From Halobacteriales archaeon (GTDB lineage Archaea > Halobacteriota > Halobacteria > Halobacteriales > SKSH01), in contig SKSD01000001.1 of assembly GCA_007118145.1 (NCBI GenBank), positions 18,415-82,414 of the forward strand: a DNA stretch of 64,000 nucleotides, in the 5' to 3' direction. The notes beneath the pieces were generated by a model, which had not been told where the DNA came from, did no database searches, and saw only the letters and a program-made list of their open reading frames with translations. A program made the translations under genes and the position numbers. Positions 8,251 to 16,878 of the stretch are shown in pieces. Within the stretch, counting starts at the first letter, position 1. The number at the start of each line of letters is the position of its first letter.

Positions 8251-9258
8251 TCAAGCGAACTGGTCGTCGTCTGTCTGTTCGAGGAAGGTGTGGACGGTCT
8301 CTTGGACGCGTCGGCTGCTTCCGAGCAACAGGTGTCCACCGTGATCGATCGTCACCAATCTCGCCCGTGGTAGCCGGTCGTACATCCACTCGATGTCATC
8401 GAATCTGATGAGTGGATCGTCCATCGACGTGACGAGCAACGTCGGGGTTTCGAGCCCCTCGAATCGATACCGGTCAGGATGGCGATGCTGGTCAGATAGG
8501 GTGACGTGTACATCGTTGACGATCCCCTCTGTCCGAGGAGACAGCGGTGAGGTCTGCTTGAACACGTCTCTGACGACGCGGCGATCGGTGACCGTGAGAT
8601 GGTACGATCCCGGGATGATGGCGCGACGGATGAGGGGGCGCAACGGACCGATCACCAACCAGTGTAGCAGGTTCGAGGCACAGACCGCGCGGATGAGCCC
8701 CTTCGGTGGCCGCAATGGCATCCGCCGTTGAGGTGAGATGGCGACGGAGATCAAGGCGAGTTTCGAGACCCGGTCTGGATGTCTGAGGGCGAGTTGAACG
8801 GCTGCGGCACCACCTGATGACCAGGCGAGTACGGCAGTCTCCTCGATACCGAGGTGATCGAGGAGATCGACGAACGCATCAGCCTGGCTGGCAGGTGACG
8901 CATCATCAGGGACCGTTGACCCGAGGAAGCCGAATCGAGACGGTGCAATACAGCGGTATCCCTCCTCGATATACGGCCGACCGAGTTCGAGTGCCTGATC
9001 GAAACCGCCGACCCCACCGTGAACGAGGAGCAATGGTTCACCATCGCCGATGTCGACAAACTCGAGACGACCCCCCACGTCGGTATCGATGGATTGGCGA
9101 CGGAAATCGGTGAGGCGGTCGTACGCATCTCGCATATCGCGTTGATATGAGGCGTAGGCATAGCCGACCAGAGCGGCTATCAGCGGCGACAACCGGAGGA
9201 ATCGACGGAGCCAGGCGAACGTCCTCGCCATCGGTCGCTTCATCCAAGCGATCAACAT
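8251..9258 (-). CDS. Alpha/beta hydrolase with N-terminal membrane anchor
   Basis: A 335-residue alpha/beta hydrolase. Residues 12-40 are hydrophobic and probably anchor it in the membrane. The oxyanion segment is LLLVHGGVGGF, the nucleophile elbow AWSSGGAAA (Ser in a W-S-S-G context), and the catalytic His is in DHGGHLLLG near the C-terminus; the acid is probably in SMDDPLIRF. Possible starts at 9258, 9243 or 9231 differ only before the anchor. Substrate unknown. It follows the oxidoreductase gene start by 37 bp on the same strand. Confidence 0.85.
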   Translation of the reverse strand: MLIAWMKRPMARTFAWLRRFLRLSPLIAALVGYAYASYQRDMRDAYDRLTDFRRQSIDTDVGGRLEFVDIGDGEPLLLVHGGVGGFDQALELGRPYIEEGYRCIAPSRFGFLGSTVPDDASPASQADAFVDLLDHLGIEETAVLAWSSGGAAAVQLALRHPDRVSKLALISVAISPQRRMPLRPPKGLIRAVCASNLLHWLVIGPLRPLIRRAIIPGSYHLTVTDRRVVRDVFKQTSPLSPRTEGIVNDVHVTLSDQHRHPDRYRFEGLETPTLLVTSMDDPLIRFDDIEWMYDRLPRARLVTIDHGGHLLLGSSRRVQETVHTFLEQTDDDQFA

Positions 9259-9475
9259 CTATCATCACCACCTTCGCAACCGCTCCACCTGTGGGAGACC
9301 CGGTGTAGGTGACCCGAGCTACCTGATCGGTGGGGACTCACCATGTCAGTTCCACATCGACAGATACACACCGCCGAGGTAAGAGCATAACCCTACGCTG
9401 GATCGGACGGTTCGGTGATGCACTCTGATGCAAGCTTCGCCCGATTCTCCAACCTATGGAATGAGAAGTGGTTCA

Positions 9476-9481
9476 TTTATC
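9476..9481 (+). promoter_or_regulatory. TATA box of the small zinc-ribbon gene
   Basis: TTTATC 27-32 bp before the ATG at 9508, suiting a leaderless transcript. Confidence 0.45.
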
Positions 9482-9507
9482 ATCAGTGGTAGTATGGATA
9501 GTTGTAG

Positions 9508-9663
9508 ATGACGACCAGAGATGAACCGACTGAGCACACCTTCTCATGCCCTGAGTGTGGAGAATCTCTCGAGGTGAACGCGAGTATGCGTGATGCACTC
9601 CTCGAATTCGGGTGTGTGCTCTGTGGTACACTGGTCTCGGATGAGGCATTTTCAGCTTCATAA
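9508..9663 (+). CDS. Small zinc-ribbon protein (DUF7560-like)
   Basis: A 51-residue protein with two CxxC knuckles, CPECGES (residues 14-20) and GCVLCG (35-40), spaced as in a zinc ribbon. It resembles the haloarchaeal DUF7560 micro-proteins, which share the layout CPEC - acidic linker with MRDALLE - GCxxCG - short acidic tail. A TATA box at 9476 supports transcription. Function unknown; such haloarchaeal zinc micro-proteins have been linked in general to stress and biofilm phenotypes. Confidence 0.75.
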   Translation: MTTRDEPTEHTFSCPECGESLEVNASMRDALLEFGCVLCGTLVSDEAFSAS

Positions 9664-9791
9664 GATTAGATAGACAATCCCCTCCGCGAGCGGGTACCAG
9701 ATCGAGCCATTGACCACGTCGTACGGACCGATAGTGGCTCCAATGTGCAATCACTTATATGTTCATGAACCGATACGTAACGCCAAGAGAC

Positions 9792-10255
9792 ATGGGTATG
9801 GAAACACACCTCTCCGACGCAGATATCGATCGTGTCCTCAAAGAGAATGACACCGGAGTTCTCGCGCTCGCCCGTGAGAATACCCATATGCAACACCGGT
9901 ATCATATGGATACGATTCGGTGAACCGTCGGCTGTATCTTCGGTTCGTCGCACCGGCCAAGAGCGACAAGGGACGCCTGCTCGACTCCGCTACTGAAGCC
10001 ACCTTGGTCGTCTACGAGTCTGACGGTACCTGGGTCTCAAGTGTGATCGCCCGTGGCCAGTTAGAGATTATCAGGCCTGAGGAGCTCACTGAGGAGGAAA
10101 TCATCAATTTTGGCAAGGCACAAAAGCCCCGCTTCGATATGTGGCAAGAGCAACTCAGCGAACTCGATATCCAACTCATCCGGATCGAACCGACCAAGTT
10201 GACCGGTAGGCGGTTGCCGGTTGAAATGGGTCAGATAGGGTCGACATCGGAGTGA
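9792..10255 (+). pseudogene. Pyridoxamine 5'-phosphate oxidase-family gene with a frameshift
   Basis: The intact protein would be about 152 residues of the flavin-binding split-barrel (PPOX / NimA-like) family. The first frame encodes METHLSDADIDRVLKENDTG and on to LARENT, then goes out of frame at 9883-9885 (run of three C). One base later the second frame resumes the expected sequence PYATPVSYGYDSVNRRLYLRF and continues to LDIQLIRIEPTKLTGRRLPVE, ending at 10255. A single lost C explains it. Either a genuine recent pseudogene or an assembly error; the rest shows no decay, so the lesion is young. Confidence 0.8.
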
Positions 10256-10356
10256 TTCACCGGAGTACGTGTTTTCTGCCACTCGATGGTACACCCCAAT
10301 GTCTTGAGAGGTAGGTTCCATACAATCAAGTGTTGGCATGACGAATTTCCAGTACC

Positions 10357-11001
10357 ATGTCGGTTGGGATACGGGCAACCCTCAGGTTCACCTCGGACAG
10401 ATCTTGCCCTATCTCAGCTCTCTCTGCGTCCACCGAGTCGGTGATTAGCAGTATCTCCACGAGTGTAGCAACTACCAACGGTCATGAAGCCTCGTCAGAG
10501 TTCTACGTGACGAGGGATGAGCCACCGATACGGGATGGAGTGCAGCTTCTCTTTTCGTATGGTTCGACACATCTCTGTCGGGTAGCACACGGGTCATGTG
10601 CGTGTCCTTGCGTAACCCTCGGATCACACGGCATCCCGATATCCAGATTCGTCGCTTCTGAGGGTGATCTCACGGTGGTCTTTCATACCGCAGGCTATGA
10701 CGAGCTCCAACGTGTCGTCGGTGACCTCCGAGATAGTCACCCATCGATGTCGATCCAACGTCTCATCAGAGAACCGCCTGAGGGTAGACCGAACGATACG
10801 GTGTTCGTCAACCGTGGGCGCCTGACGGCCCGACAGCTGCAGGTGCTCAACGCCGCGTTCGAGTACGGGTACTTCGAACGACCACGCCGTATCAATATCA
10901 CCGAACTTGGTGAGCGACTCGGTATCGCACCATCGACCGTCTCTGAACATCTCACGGTCGCACAGTCAAAGCTATTCGAAGACGTCCTCAGCGATGGCTG
11001 A
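10357..11001 (+). CDS. HTH-10 (bacterio-opsin activator-type) regulator
   Basis: A 214-residue transcription regulator. The C-terminal 55 residues are a classic HTH-10 domain: LTARQLQVLNAAFEYGYFE, then LGERLGIAPSTVSEHLTVAQSKL with the recognition helix at about 190-205. The N-terminal part has a Cys-rich motif (HGSCACPCVTLG, about 74-85) also common in haloarchaeal members and likely part of a sensing domain. It is followed 72 bp later by another regulator, so the pair may respond together. Target genes unknown. Confidence 0.85.
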   Translation: MSVGIRATLRFTSDRSCPISALSASTESVISSISTSVATTNGHEASSEFYVTRDEPPIRDGVQLLFSYGSTHLCRVAHGSCACPCVTLGSHGIPISRFVASEGDLTVVFHTAGYDELQRVVGDLRDSHPSMSIQRLIREPPEGRPNDTVFVNRGRLTARQLQVLNAAFEYGYFERPRRINITELGERLGIAPSTVSEHLTVAQSKLFEDVLSDG

Positions 11002-11073
11002 TACCATCCCTTATAAAGGAACCCTGATGGCGTGGGTAGGCTTTGGTGGCATTCTCTCACGAATATATCTGAT

Positions 11074-11442
11074 ATGAGCCCATCTCAGCTCCTTTCATAC
11101 CGTGATTCACCTGCTCACTACGGCCAGGACGATGCCACCACCATCTCGACATCGCTCGAGGTACAGGCCATCCTCGAGACACTCGAGGACGAGACGAGTC
11201 GTGAGATACTACGCCTGCTCGAGGATGAGCCCATGTCGGCGAGTGAACTCGCAGACAAGGGTGACATCCCACTCTCAACGACTTATCGCAAGCTCAACGC
11301 CCTCAGCGAGACCAACCTGGTGAGCGAGCGTATCCGCATCCTCAGGTCCGGTCGTCATACGAGTGAGTACACCAGGGCATTCAGCGATGTGACCATCTCG
11401 ATCGAACCAGATGCTGGGGCGACGATCGAACTGATCAGCTGA
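11074..11442 (+). CDS. Winged-helix transcription regulator
   Basis: A 122-residue ArsR-like regulator. The DNA-binding domain runs from about residue 28 to 90: VQAILETLEDETSREILRLL, MSASELADKGDIPLSTTYRKLNAL (helix-turn-helix) and a wing (RIRILRSGRHTSEYTR). A short acidic C-terminus follows (DVTISIEPDAGATIELIS). The same layout is seen in the regulator at 60362-60709, which precedes DUF7521 genes; here no such partner follows. Start at 11074 is preferred over an upstream ATG at 11032 because of typical family N-termini. Confidence 0.82.
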   Translation: MSPSQLLSYRDSPAHYGQDDATTISTSLEVQAILETLEDETSREILRLLEDEPMSASELADKGDIPLSTTYRKLNALSETNLVSERIRILRSGRHTSEYTRAFSDVTISIEPDAGATIELIS

Positions 11443-11536
11443 GCGATATCTCGACTACCTTCCTGAGACTCAATCAAGCATTCCTGGGCGGATTTAATCC
11501 ACGATGAATTAGTATCCCCCGCCCGTCAGCACGGAT

Positions 11537-13048
11537 ATGTCAGCGCAGGATGCCGATATGAACAGTGATGGCCCCGATGCCTATGAGGCACTCATCGAGC
11601 GGTATCGACGAGTGTTGAATCTCGGGTACAGTTCGATGTATCTCAACTGGGATCAGCAGGTGATGATGCCCGAGGGGGGTGCACCAGCTCGTGCTCAGCA
11701 GCTGTCGGCACTCTCGGCGACACGACACGAACTCTTCGTCGACCCAGAGGTGGGCGAGTGGCTCAATCAACTTGAGGGGGCCGACCTGACCGATGCCCAG
11801 CAGGCGAATGTCCGTGAGATCCGACGAGAGTATGAGCGAGCTGCGAACGTGCCATCTGAGCTCGTCGAGGCGATCGCACAGACCGCCTCAGAGAGTCAAC
11901 AGATCTGGCAGGATGCGAAGGCGAACGATGACTTCGATGCGTTCGCCCCTCGATTGGAGAAGCTCCGTGACCTCACCGTCGAGCGTGCACAGCATATCGA
12001 TCCCTCGACCGAGCCATATGTGGTGATGTATGAGGACAACCACCCGTACATCTCACTCGATACGATGGAGGATATATTCGGTACCCTCCGGGAGGAACTC
12101 CCAAAACTCGTCGACGAGATCCGCAAATCTGGGGTTGAACTCGCCACGCCGTTCGATGACGAGTATCCAGATGAGGAGCAACGCGCACTCTGTGAGGCAG
12201 CACTCGACTTCATCGGGTACGACCGGTCACGTGGCCGACTGGATACGGCACCACATCCGTTCATGACCGGGACGCAGTTCGATGCCCGTGTCACGACTCG
12301 GTTCAAACGGTCTGACCCGATGGATGCCCTCACGGCGACGATCCACGAGTTCGGCCACGCCACCTATCAACTCGGCCTCCCGAAGGATCACTACGGTACC
12401 CCCCTCGGAAGCTCGCAGGGGAGCATCCACGAGTCACAGTCACGTTTCTGGGAGAATCATATCGGCCGGTCACGGCCGTTCTGGGAGGTGTTCCTCCCAC
12501 ACGTGCAAGAACACCTCTCTGGCACGGACTCGCTCACGGTCGATAGCTGTTTCGAGGCGGCCAACCGCGTACGACCGGAGAATCTCATCAGGGTCGAAGC
12601 TGACGAGCTGACCTACCATATGCATATCATCCTTCGCTGTGAGATTGACCGTGCCTTCGTCGAGGGTGAGATCGAGGTTGATGAGATACCTGCGCTCTGG
12701 AACGAGAAGATGGAGGACTACCTCGGTGTAACACCGGATACCGACACGCAGGGGTGCCTGCAGGATATCCACTGGACCTCGAGGTACGCCGCGTTCCAGA
12801 CCTACACACTCGGAAGTATGGCCGCCGCACAGCTCGATGCTGCCATTCGGCGTGAGCTCGATGTCGACGCACTCGTCCGTGAGGAGAAGTTCGAACCCAT
12901 CCTCAACTGGATGATCGAGAACGTTCACAGTCACGGCCAGTTCTACCGAACACCCGAACTCATCGAACAGGCAACCGGTGAGCCACTCACGGCACAGTAC
13001 TACATCGATTACGTCCGCGACAAGTTCGAACGTCTCTACGACCTCTGA
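11537..13048 (+). CDS. M32 family metallocarboxypeptidase
   Basis: A 503-residue zinc carboxypeptidase of the Taq/Pfu type, removing C-terminal residues from peptides in the cytoplasm. Almost wholly helical. The zinc motif is HEFGHATYQLG (HExxH), followed by the third-ligand region GSSQGSIHESQSRFWENHIGRS. The family motif HPFMTG occurs before it and the C-terminal HSHGQFY near the end. Length matches the family. Confidence 0.95.
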   Translation: MSAQDADMNSDGPDAYEALIERYRRVLNLGYSSMYLNWDQQVMMPEGGAPARAQQLSALSATRHELFVDPEVGEWLNQLEGADLTDAQQANVREIRREYERAANVPSELVEAIAQTASESQQIWQDAKANDDFDAFAPRLEKLRDLTVERAQHIDPSTEPYVVMYEDNHPYISLDTMEDIFGTLREELPKLVDEIRKSGVELATPFDDEYPDEEQRALCEAALDFIGYDRSRGRLDTAPHPFMTGTQFDARVTTRFKRSDPMDALTATIHEFGHATYQLGLPKDHYGTPLGSSQGSIHESQSRFWENHIGRSRPFWEVFLPHVQEHLSGTDSLTVDSCFEAANRVRPENLIRVEADELTYHMHIILRCEIDRAFVEGEIEVDEIPALWNEKMEDYLGVTPDTDTQGCLQDIHWTSRYAAFQTYTLGSMAAAQLDAAIRRELDVDALVREEKFEPILNWMIENVHSHGQFYRTPELIEQATGEPLTAQYYIDYVRDKFERLYDL

Positions 13049-13118
13049 TCGGACCACTGTCCGAGGGTATCGGTGAATCTAAGAGTCGGTACCGACCACG
13101 TGTAAGGAACGAACGGCC

Positions 13119-14063
13119 ATGAGTTCCATCCTTGTCACCGGAGCAGGCGGACAGATCGGTTCTGAACTGACACCCGCCCTCAGACAGCGCCACGGTCATG
13201 ATGCCGTGATCGCTAGTGGGCCAGAGGAGGTCGATGACCCAGCACCACCGTTCGAGGTACTCGATGTCACCGACGCAGACCACCTCGAGTCAGTCGTCGA
13301 TACCTTCGAGGTTGATGCCATCTACCATCTCGCCGCCATCCTCTCAGCGAAGGGAGAACAGGACCCACAGCTCACCTACGAGGTGAACGTCAACGGGCTT
13401 TACAACGTGCTCGAGGTGGCACGCCGTCACGAGCTCGCACAGGTGATCGTTCCGAGCACGATCGCCGTCTTCGGACCAGACACACCTGACCATCCTGGTG
13501 AGAAGACGATCCTCCGACCGACCACGATGTACGGTATTTCAAAGGTATTCCTCGAGTTGTTGGCATCGTACTATCACAGACGGTTCGATCTCGATGTACG
13601 TGGCGTTCGTTATCCAGGTATCTTGAGTCACAAGACGCGACCGGGCGGCGGTACGACCGACTATGCCGTCGAGGTGTTCTACGAGGCGATCGAGTCCGGT
13701 TCATACACGTACTTCGTCCGCGAGGACACCCAGTTACCGATGATGTACATGCAGGATGCGATCACCGCAATGTTGGATCTGGCCGAGGCAGACGAAAGTG
13801 ACCTCCGGTATAGATGTGAGTACAACGTGAGCGCACTCGAGTTCACCCCGAGGGAGTTGACCGCAGCCATTAGAGAGCATATCCCCGATTTCCAGGCCAG
13901 TTACGAACCGGACGACCGTCAGGAGATCGCCGATTCATGGCCGAACACGATCGACGATACCGCCGCTCGGGAGGATTGGGGATGGTCACCGGATTACGAC
14001 CTCGAGGAGATGGTCGAGGATATGATTCTCAACCTCAGACAGAAGCTCGATACATCGGCTTGA
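13119..14063 (+). CDS. tdh: SDR-type L-threonine 3-dehydrogenase
   Basis: NAD-dependent epimerase-fold (extended SDR) protein of 314 residues, most like the short-chain type of threonine dehydrogenase, which oxidises threonine to 2-amino-3-ketobutyrate. NAD motif GAGGQIG (residues 8-14); catalytic Ser/Tyr/Lys set as PSTIAVFG and YGISK; the stretch YPGILSHKTRPGGGTTDYAVE is characteristic of SDR-type TDH. The convergent neighbour 16 bp away is 2-amino-3-ketobutyrate CoA ligase, the next enzyme of the pathway. Most archaea studied use the zinc MDR-type TDH, so this is the alternative form. A sugar epimerase is the other possibility but fits the context less well. Confidence 0.87.
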   Translation: MSSILVTGAGGQIGSELTPALRQRHGHDAVIASGPEEVDDPAPPFEVLDVTDADHLESVVDTFEVDAIYHLAAILSAKGEQDPQLTYEVNVNGLYNVLEVARRHELAQVIVPSTIAVFGPDTPDHPGEKTILRPTTMYGISKVFLELLASYYHRRFDLDVRGVRYPGILSHKTRPGGGTTDYAVEVFYEAIESGSYTYFVREDTQLPMMYMQDAITAMLDLAEADESDLRYRCEYNVSALEFTPRELTAAIREHIPDFQASYEPDDRQEIADSWPNTIDDTAAREDWGWSPDYDLEEMVEDMILNLRQKLDTSA

Positions 14064-14079
14064 GGGACAACCGAGGCGA

Positions 14080-15258
14080 TCAGATGATGTCGAGGTCTGA
14101 ACCTGCCGATTCGTAGGCCCTGAGCGCCTCGTCGAGGTCCTCCTTCGTCAGACCTGCGTTCACCTGATTGCGGATACGTGCCTCGCCCCTTGGGACCATC
14201 GGGTAGACGATGGCGAGGGCGAAAATCCCCTCCTCGAAGAGACGTGCTGCCAGTGCCTGTGCCTTCTTGCTATCGCCCACCATGACCGGGATGATCGGTG
14301 TCTCACTCCGACCGGTATCGAACCCGAGCGATTCGAGCTCGCGTTTGAAGTACTCGCGAAGCTCCCAGAGTCGTTCGACCCGATCTGCCTCGTTCTCGAC
14401 GATCTCGAGTGCCTTCGTGTTGGCAGCTGCGATCGCAGGTGGGTACCCAGCGCTGAGTAGCCATGTTCGCGAGGTATTGTACGCGAAATCGATGACGTGT
14501 TGATCGCCGGCGAGCATACCGCCGAATGAGCCAAGTGCCTTGGAGAAGGTACCCATCTGAAAGTCGATATCATCCTCGAGACCGAACTCAGCCGGGCTGC
14601 CGTGACCACCGCCCAGGACACCCTCGCCGTGTGCGTCATCGACGTACATCATCGCACCGTACTCCTCCGCGAGTGTATGTATCTCATCGAGTCTGGCGAT
14701 ATCACCATCCATCGAGAAGACCCCGTCGGTCACGATGAGCATCCGGTTGTACTCGTCGTGTACCTCGCGCAGTCGATCCTCGAGGTCTCCCATGTCTGAG
14801 TGATCGTAGACGACCGTATCCGCACGTGATAGGCGCATGCCATCGATGATACTTCCGTGGTTCAGCTGGTCAGAGATGTAGACATCTCCCTCCTCGAGCA
14901 GTTGTGGAATCAACCCCGCGTTGACTGCGAAACCGGTCTGATACGAGAGCCCTGCCTCCGTGTCTTTGAACTCAGCGATCGCCTCGTGTAGCTCCTCCTG
15001 GACCTCCATGTAGCCGGCGATCGACCAGTCCGAACCGGTTCCTGCACCAAAGCGCTCGATGGCCTGCGTGGCTGCCTCTCGCAGCCGGGGGTCGTTGGCA
15101 AGGTCGAGGTAGTTGTTCGAGGCGAGCATGATTACCTCGCGACCCTCGACAATGACGTGTGGTTTGGTTGGTGTCTCGAGCGTGCGCAGATCCCACACCT
15201 CGCCTCGCTCGACCATCTCCTCGTACTTCTCAGCCAGATAGCGTGTCTTGTTTCCCAT
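14080..15258 (-). CDS. kbl: 2-amino-3-ketobutyrate CoA ligase (glycine C-acetyltransferase)
   Basis: PLP enzyme of the alpha-oxoamine synthase family, 392 residues, cleaving 2-amino-3-ketobutyrate with CoA to glycine and acetyl-CoA. Seen: NNYLDLANDP near the N-terminus, the GAGTGSDWSIAGYMEVQEELE-like segment, DGVFSMDGDIA, DDAHGEGVLG (PLP ring contact Asp) and GTFSKALGSFGG with the PLP lysine. 8-amino-7-oxononanoate synthase (biotin) is the main alternative, but the adjoining threonine dehydrogenase favours Kbl. The ATG at 15258 gives the usual N-terminus; an upstream ATG at 15291 would add 11 atypical residues. Confidence 0.9.
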   Translation of the reverse strand: MGNKTRYLAEKYEEMVERGEVWDLRTLETPTKPHVIVEGREVIMLASNNYLDLANDPRLREAATQAIERFGAGTGSDWSIAGYMEVQEELHEAIAEFKDTEAGLSYQTGFAVNAGLIPQLLEEGDVYISDQLNHGSIIDGMRLSRADTVVYDHSDMGDLEDRLREVHDEYNRMLIVTDGVFSMDGDIARLDEIHTLAEEYGAMMYVDDAHGEGVLGGGHGSPAEFGLEDDIDFQMGTFSKALGSFGGMLAGDQHVIDFAYNTSRTWLLSAGYPPAIAAANTKALEIVENEADRVERLWELREYFKRELESLGFDTGRSETPIIPVMVGDSKKAQALAARLFEEGIFALAIVYPMVPRGEARIRNQVNAGLTKEDLDEALRAYESAGSDLDII

Positions 15259-15436
15259 GGTATATACCCCGAGTACTAGATGAATTGGCAACCCGCATCA
15301 CAAAAAAGGAATCCAAACCGCGCGTGTGGTATCCTCAGCATCACCCCGGTCAGAACGACACCTGCAACGCCGTATCAAACCGGAGCCTGTTTACCTCGAT
15401 ATCACGAACGGTGGGCTGCGACAGGCGTGTGAACTC

Positions 15437-16690
15437 ATGATTGTCCAGCATCTCATCTTCATCCTGTTACTCGTCGGCACGCAGGCATTTTTTACCTGGT
15501 TGGCCGTGGTGAATCTACGACACAGTGAACGCGAGGTGACAGCCGAAAAGGAGTGGCTCGCAGATGAGTTCGAGATAGACGACACCGATCAGTTGCTCGA
15601 CTACCAACGTCTGGGTGCCGGTGTGGGTCACCTGCAGGCATGGATTGGACTGTTGGTCTTGTTGTTGGTGTTATACTCTGGACTGTTCTCGATGATCATC
15701 GAACTCATTGATGGACTCGACTTCGGATTGGTGACTGAGGGGGTACTCCTCTTCGTCGGGTTGGTGATCGCACTCACAGTCTACTCGCTTCCATTCGATG
15801 CAATTGGCACGTTCGTCGTCGATGAGCTGTTCGATTTCAACCAACAGTCGGTCACCCTCTGGGTTCGAGACCTCATCATCAGTCTCGCCATCTCCATCGT
15901 TCTCGTGGGTGTCATCGCCACAGCCCTCTTGGCGTTCGTCGTCTGGCTCGGTTGGTGGTGGTGGGTAGCTGCTTGGCTGTTCGTGGTGGCGTTTTCCCTC
16001 GCGATGAACGTGATCTACCCACGCGTCATCGCACCGCTGTTCAACGAGTTCGAACCGGTCCAGGAGGGTGAACTCCGTGAAGCCGTCGAGGAGGTGTTCG
16101 ACCGGGCAGGGTTCGAATGCTCACAGATTTACACGATGGATGCCAGCCGGCGATCATCGAAGGTCAATGCATACTTCGTCGGCTTTGGCCGGACCAAACG
16201 TGTGGTACTGTTCGATACACTGGTAGAGACGCTTGATACCCGCTCCGTACAGAGCGTGCTCGCACACGAACTTGCCCACTGGAAGCGAAAACACATCTGG
16301 AAGGGTCTCGCGAGTGAGGCAATCCGACTCGGTATCGTCTTCGCGGTCGTCGGCTATCTCGTCGGTGCAGAGTGGGTGTACACCATGTTCGAGATCGATC
16401 CGACACTCACTTATGCCGGCATCATCCTCGCCGTGCTTTGGGTCACCCCGCTGGTCAGGTGGTCGAGCCCGCTCTCGAACCGTATCTGGCTAGACTTCGA
16501 ACGCGAGGCCGATGCATTCGCGACGGAGGTGATGGGCTCTGGGGAGGGTCTCGTTCGGGCACTGACCGAGCTCACGAGGGAAAACCTCTCCAACCCCTTC
16601 CCTCACCCGTGGTTCGAGGCGTTCCACTACGACCACCCACCGGTCCCCGACCGAATCCGCGCTATCAGATCGGAGTCAGAGGGGTCGTGA
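15437..16690 (+). CDS. M48 (Ste24/HtpX-like) membrane zinc endopeptidase
   Basis: Integral membrane metalloprotease of 417 residues. Several membrane helices cover residues 5-25, 65-90, 100-120, 145-190 and 295-340. Zinc site: HELAHWKRKH (HExxH) and the downstream FEREADAFATEVMG (ExxxD). The layout with helices before and within the protease domain, and length above 400, match the Ste24 CAAX-protease group (M48A) rather than the shorter HtpX. Start at 15437 is chosen as the ATG directly preceding the first helix; the frame upstream is open but polar. Confidence 0.88.
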   Translation: MIVQHLIFILLLVGTQAFFTWLAVVNLRHSEREVTAEKEWLADEFEIDDTDQLLDYQRLGAGVGHLQAWIGLLVLLLVLYSGLFSMIIELIDGLDFGLVTEGVLLFVGLVIALTVYSLPFDAIGTFVVDELFDFNQQSVTLWVRDLIISLAISIVLVGVIATALLAFVVWLGWWWWVAAWLFVVAFSLAMNVIYPRVIAPLFNEFEPVQEGELREAVEEVFDRAGFECSQIYTMDASRRSSKVNAYFVGFGRTKRVVLFDTLVETLDTRSVQSVLAHELAHWKRKHIWKGLASEAIRLGIVFAVVGYLVGAEWVYTMFEIDPTLTYAGIILAVLWVTPLVRWSSPLSNRIWLDFEREADAFATEVMGSGEGLVRALTELTRENLSNPFPHPWFEAFHYDHPPVPDRIRAIRSESEGS

Positions 16691-16846
16691 AGCCATATAT
16701 ACCAGCACAATTACCTCAATATCGACGACGATTCGGCATGTCAAGCCATACCAAGAATTCATGAGTGTGACGCCTCAAGACGGTCGAATTGAACAGTATC
16801 TGAACGGTCGGAAGGGTGGTGACGAGTCACCCTAGAGCGTTACCCA

Positions 16847-16852
16847 TTTATA
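16847..16852 (+). promoter_or_regulatory. TATA box of the thermosome gene
   Basis: TTTATA 27-32 bp before the ATG at 16879 in the context CCCATTTATAGAAG. Strong archaeal promoter; the transcript would have almost no leader. Confidence 0.6.
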
Positions 16853-16878
16853 GAAGCACATTCAATCATCGACCGACT

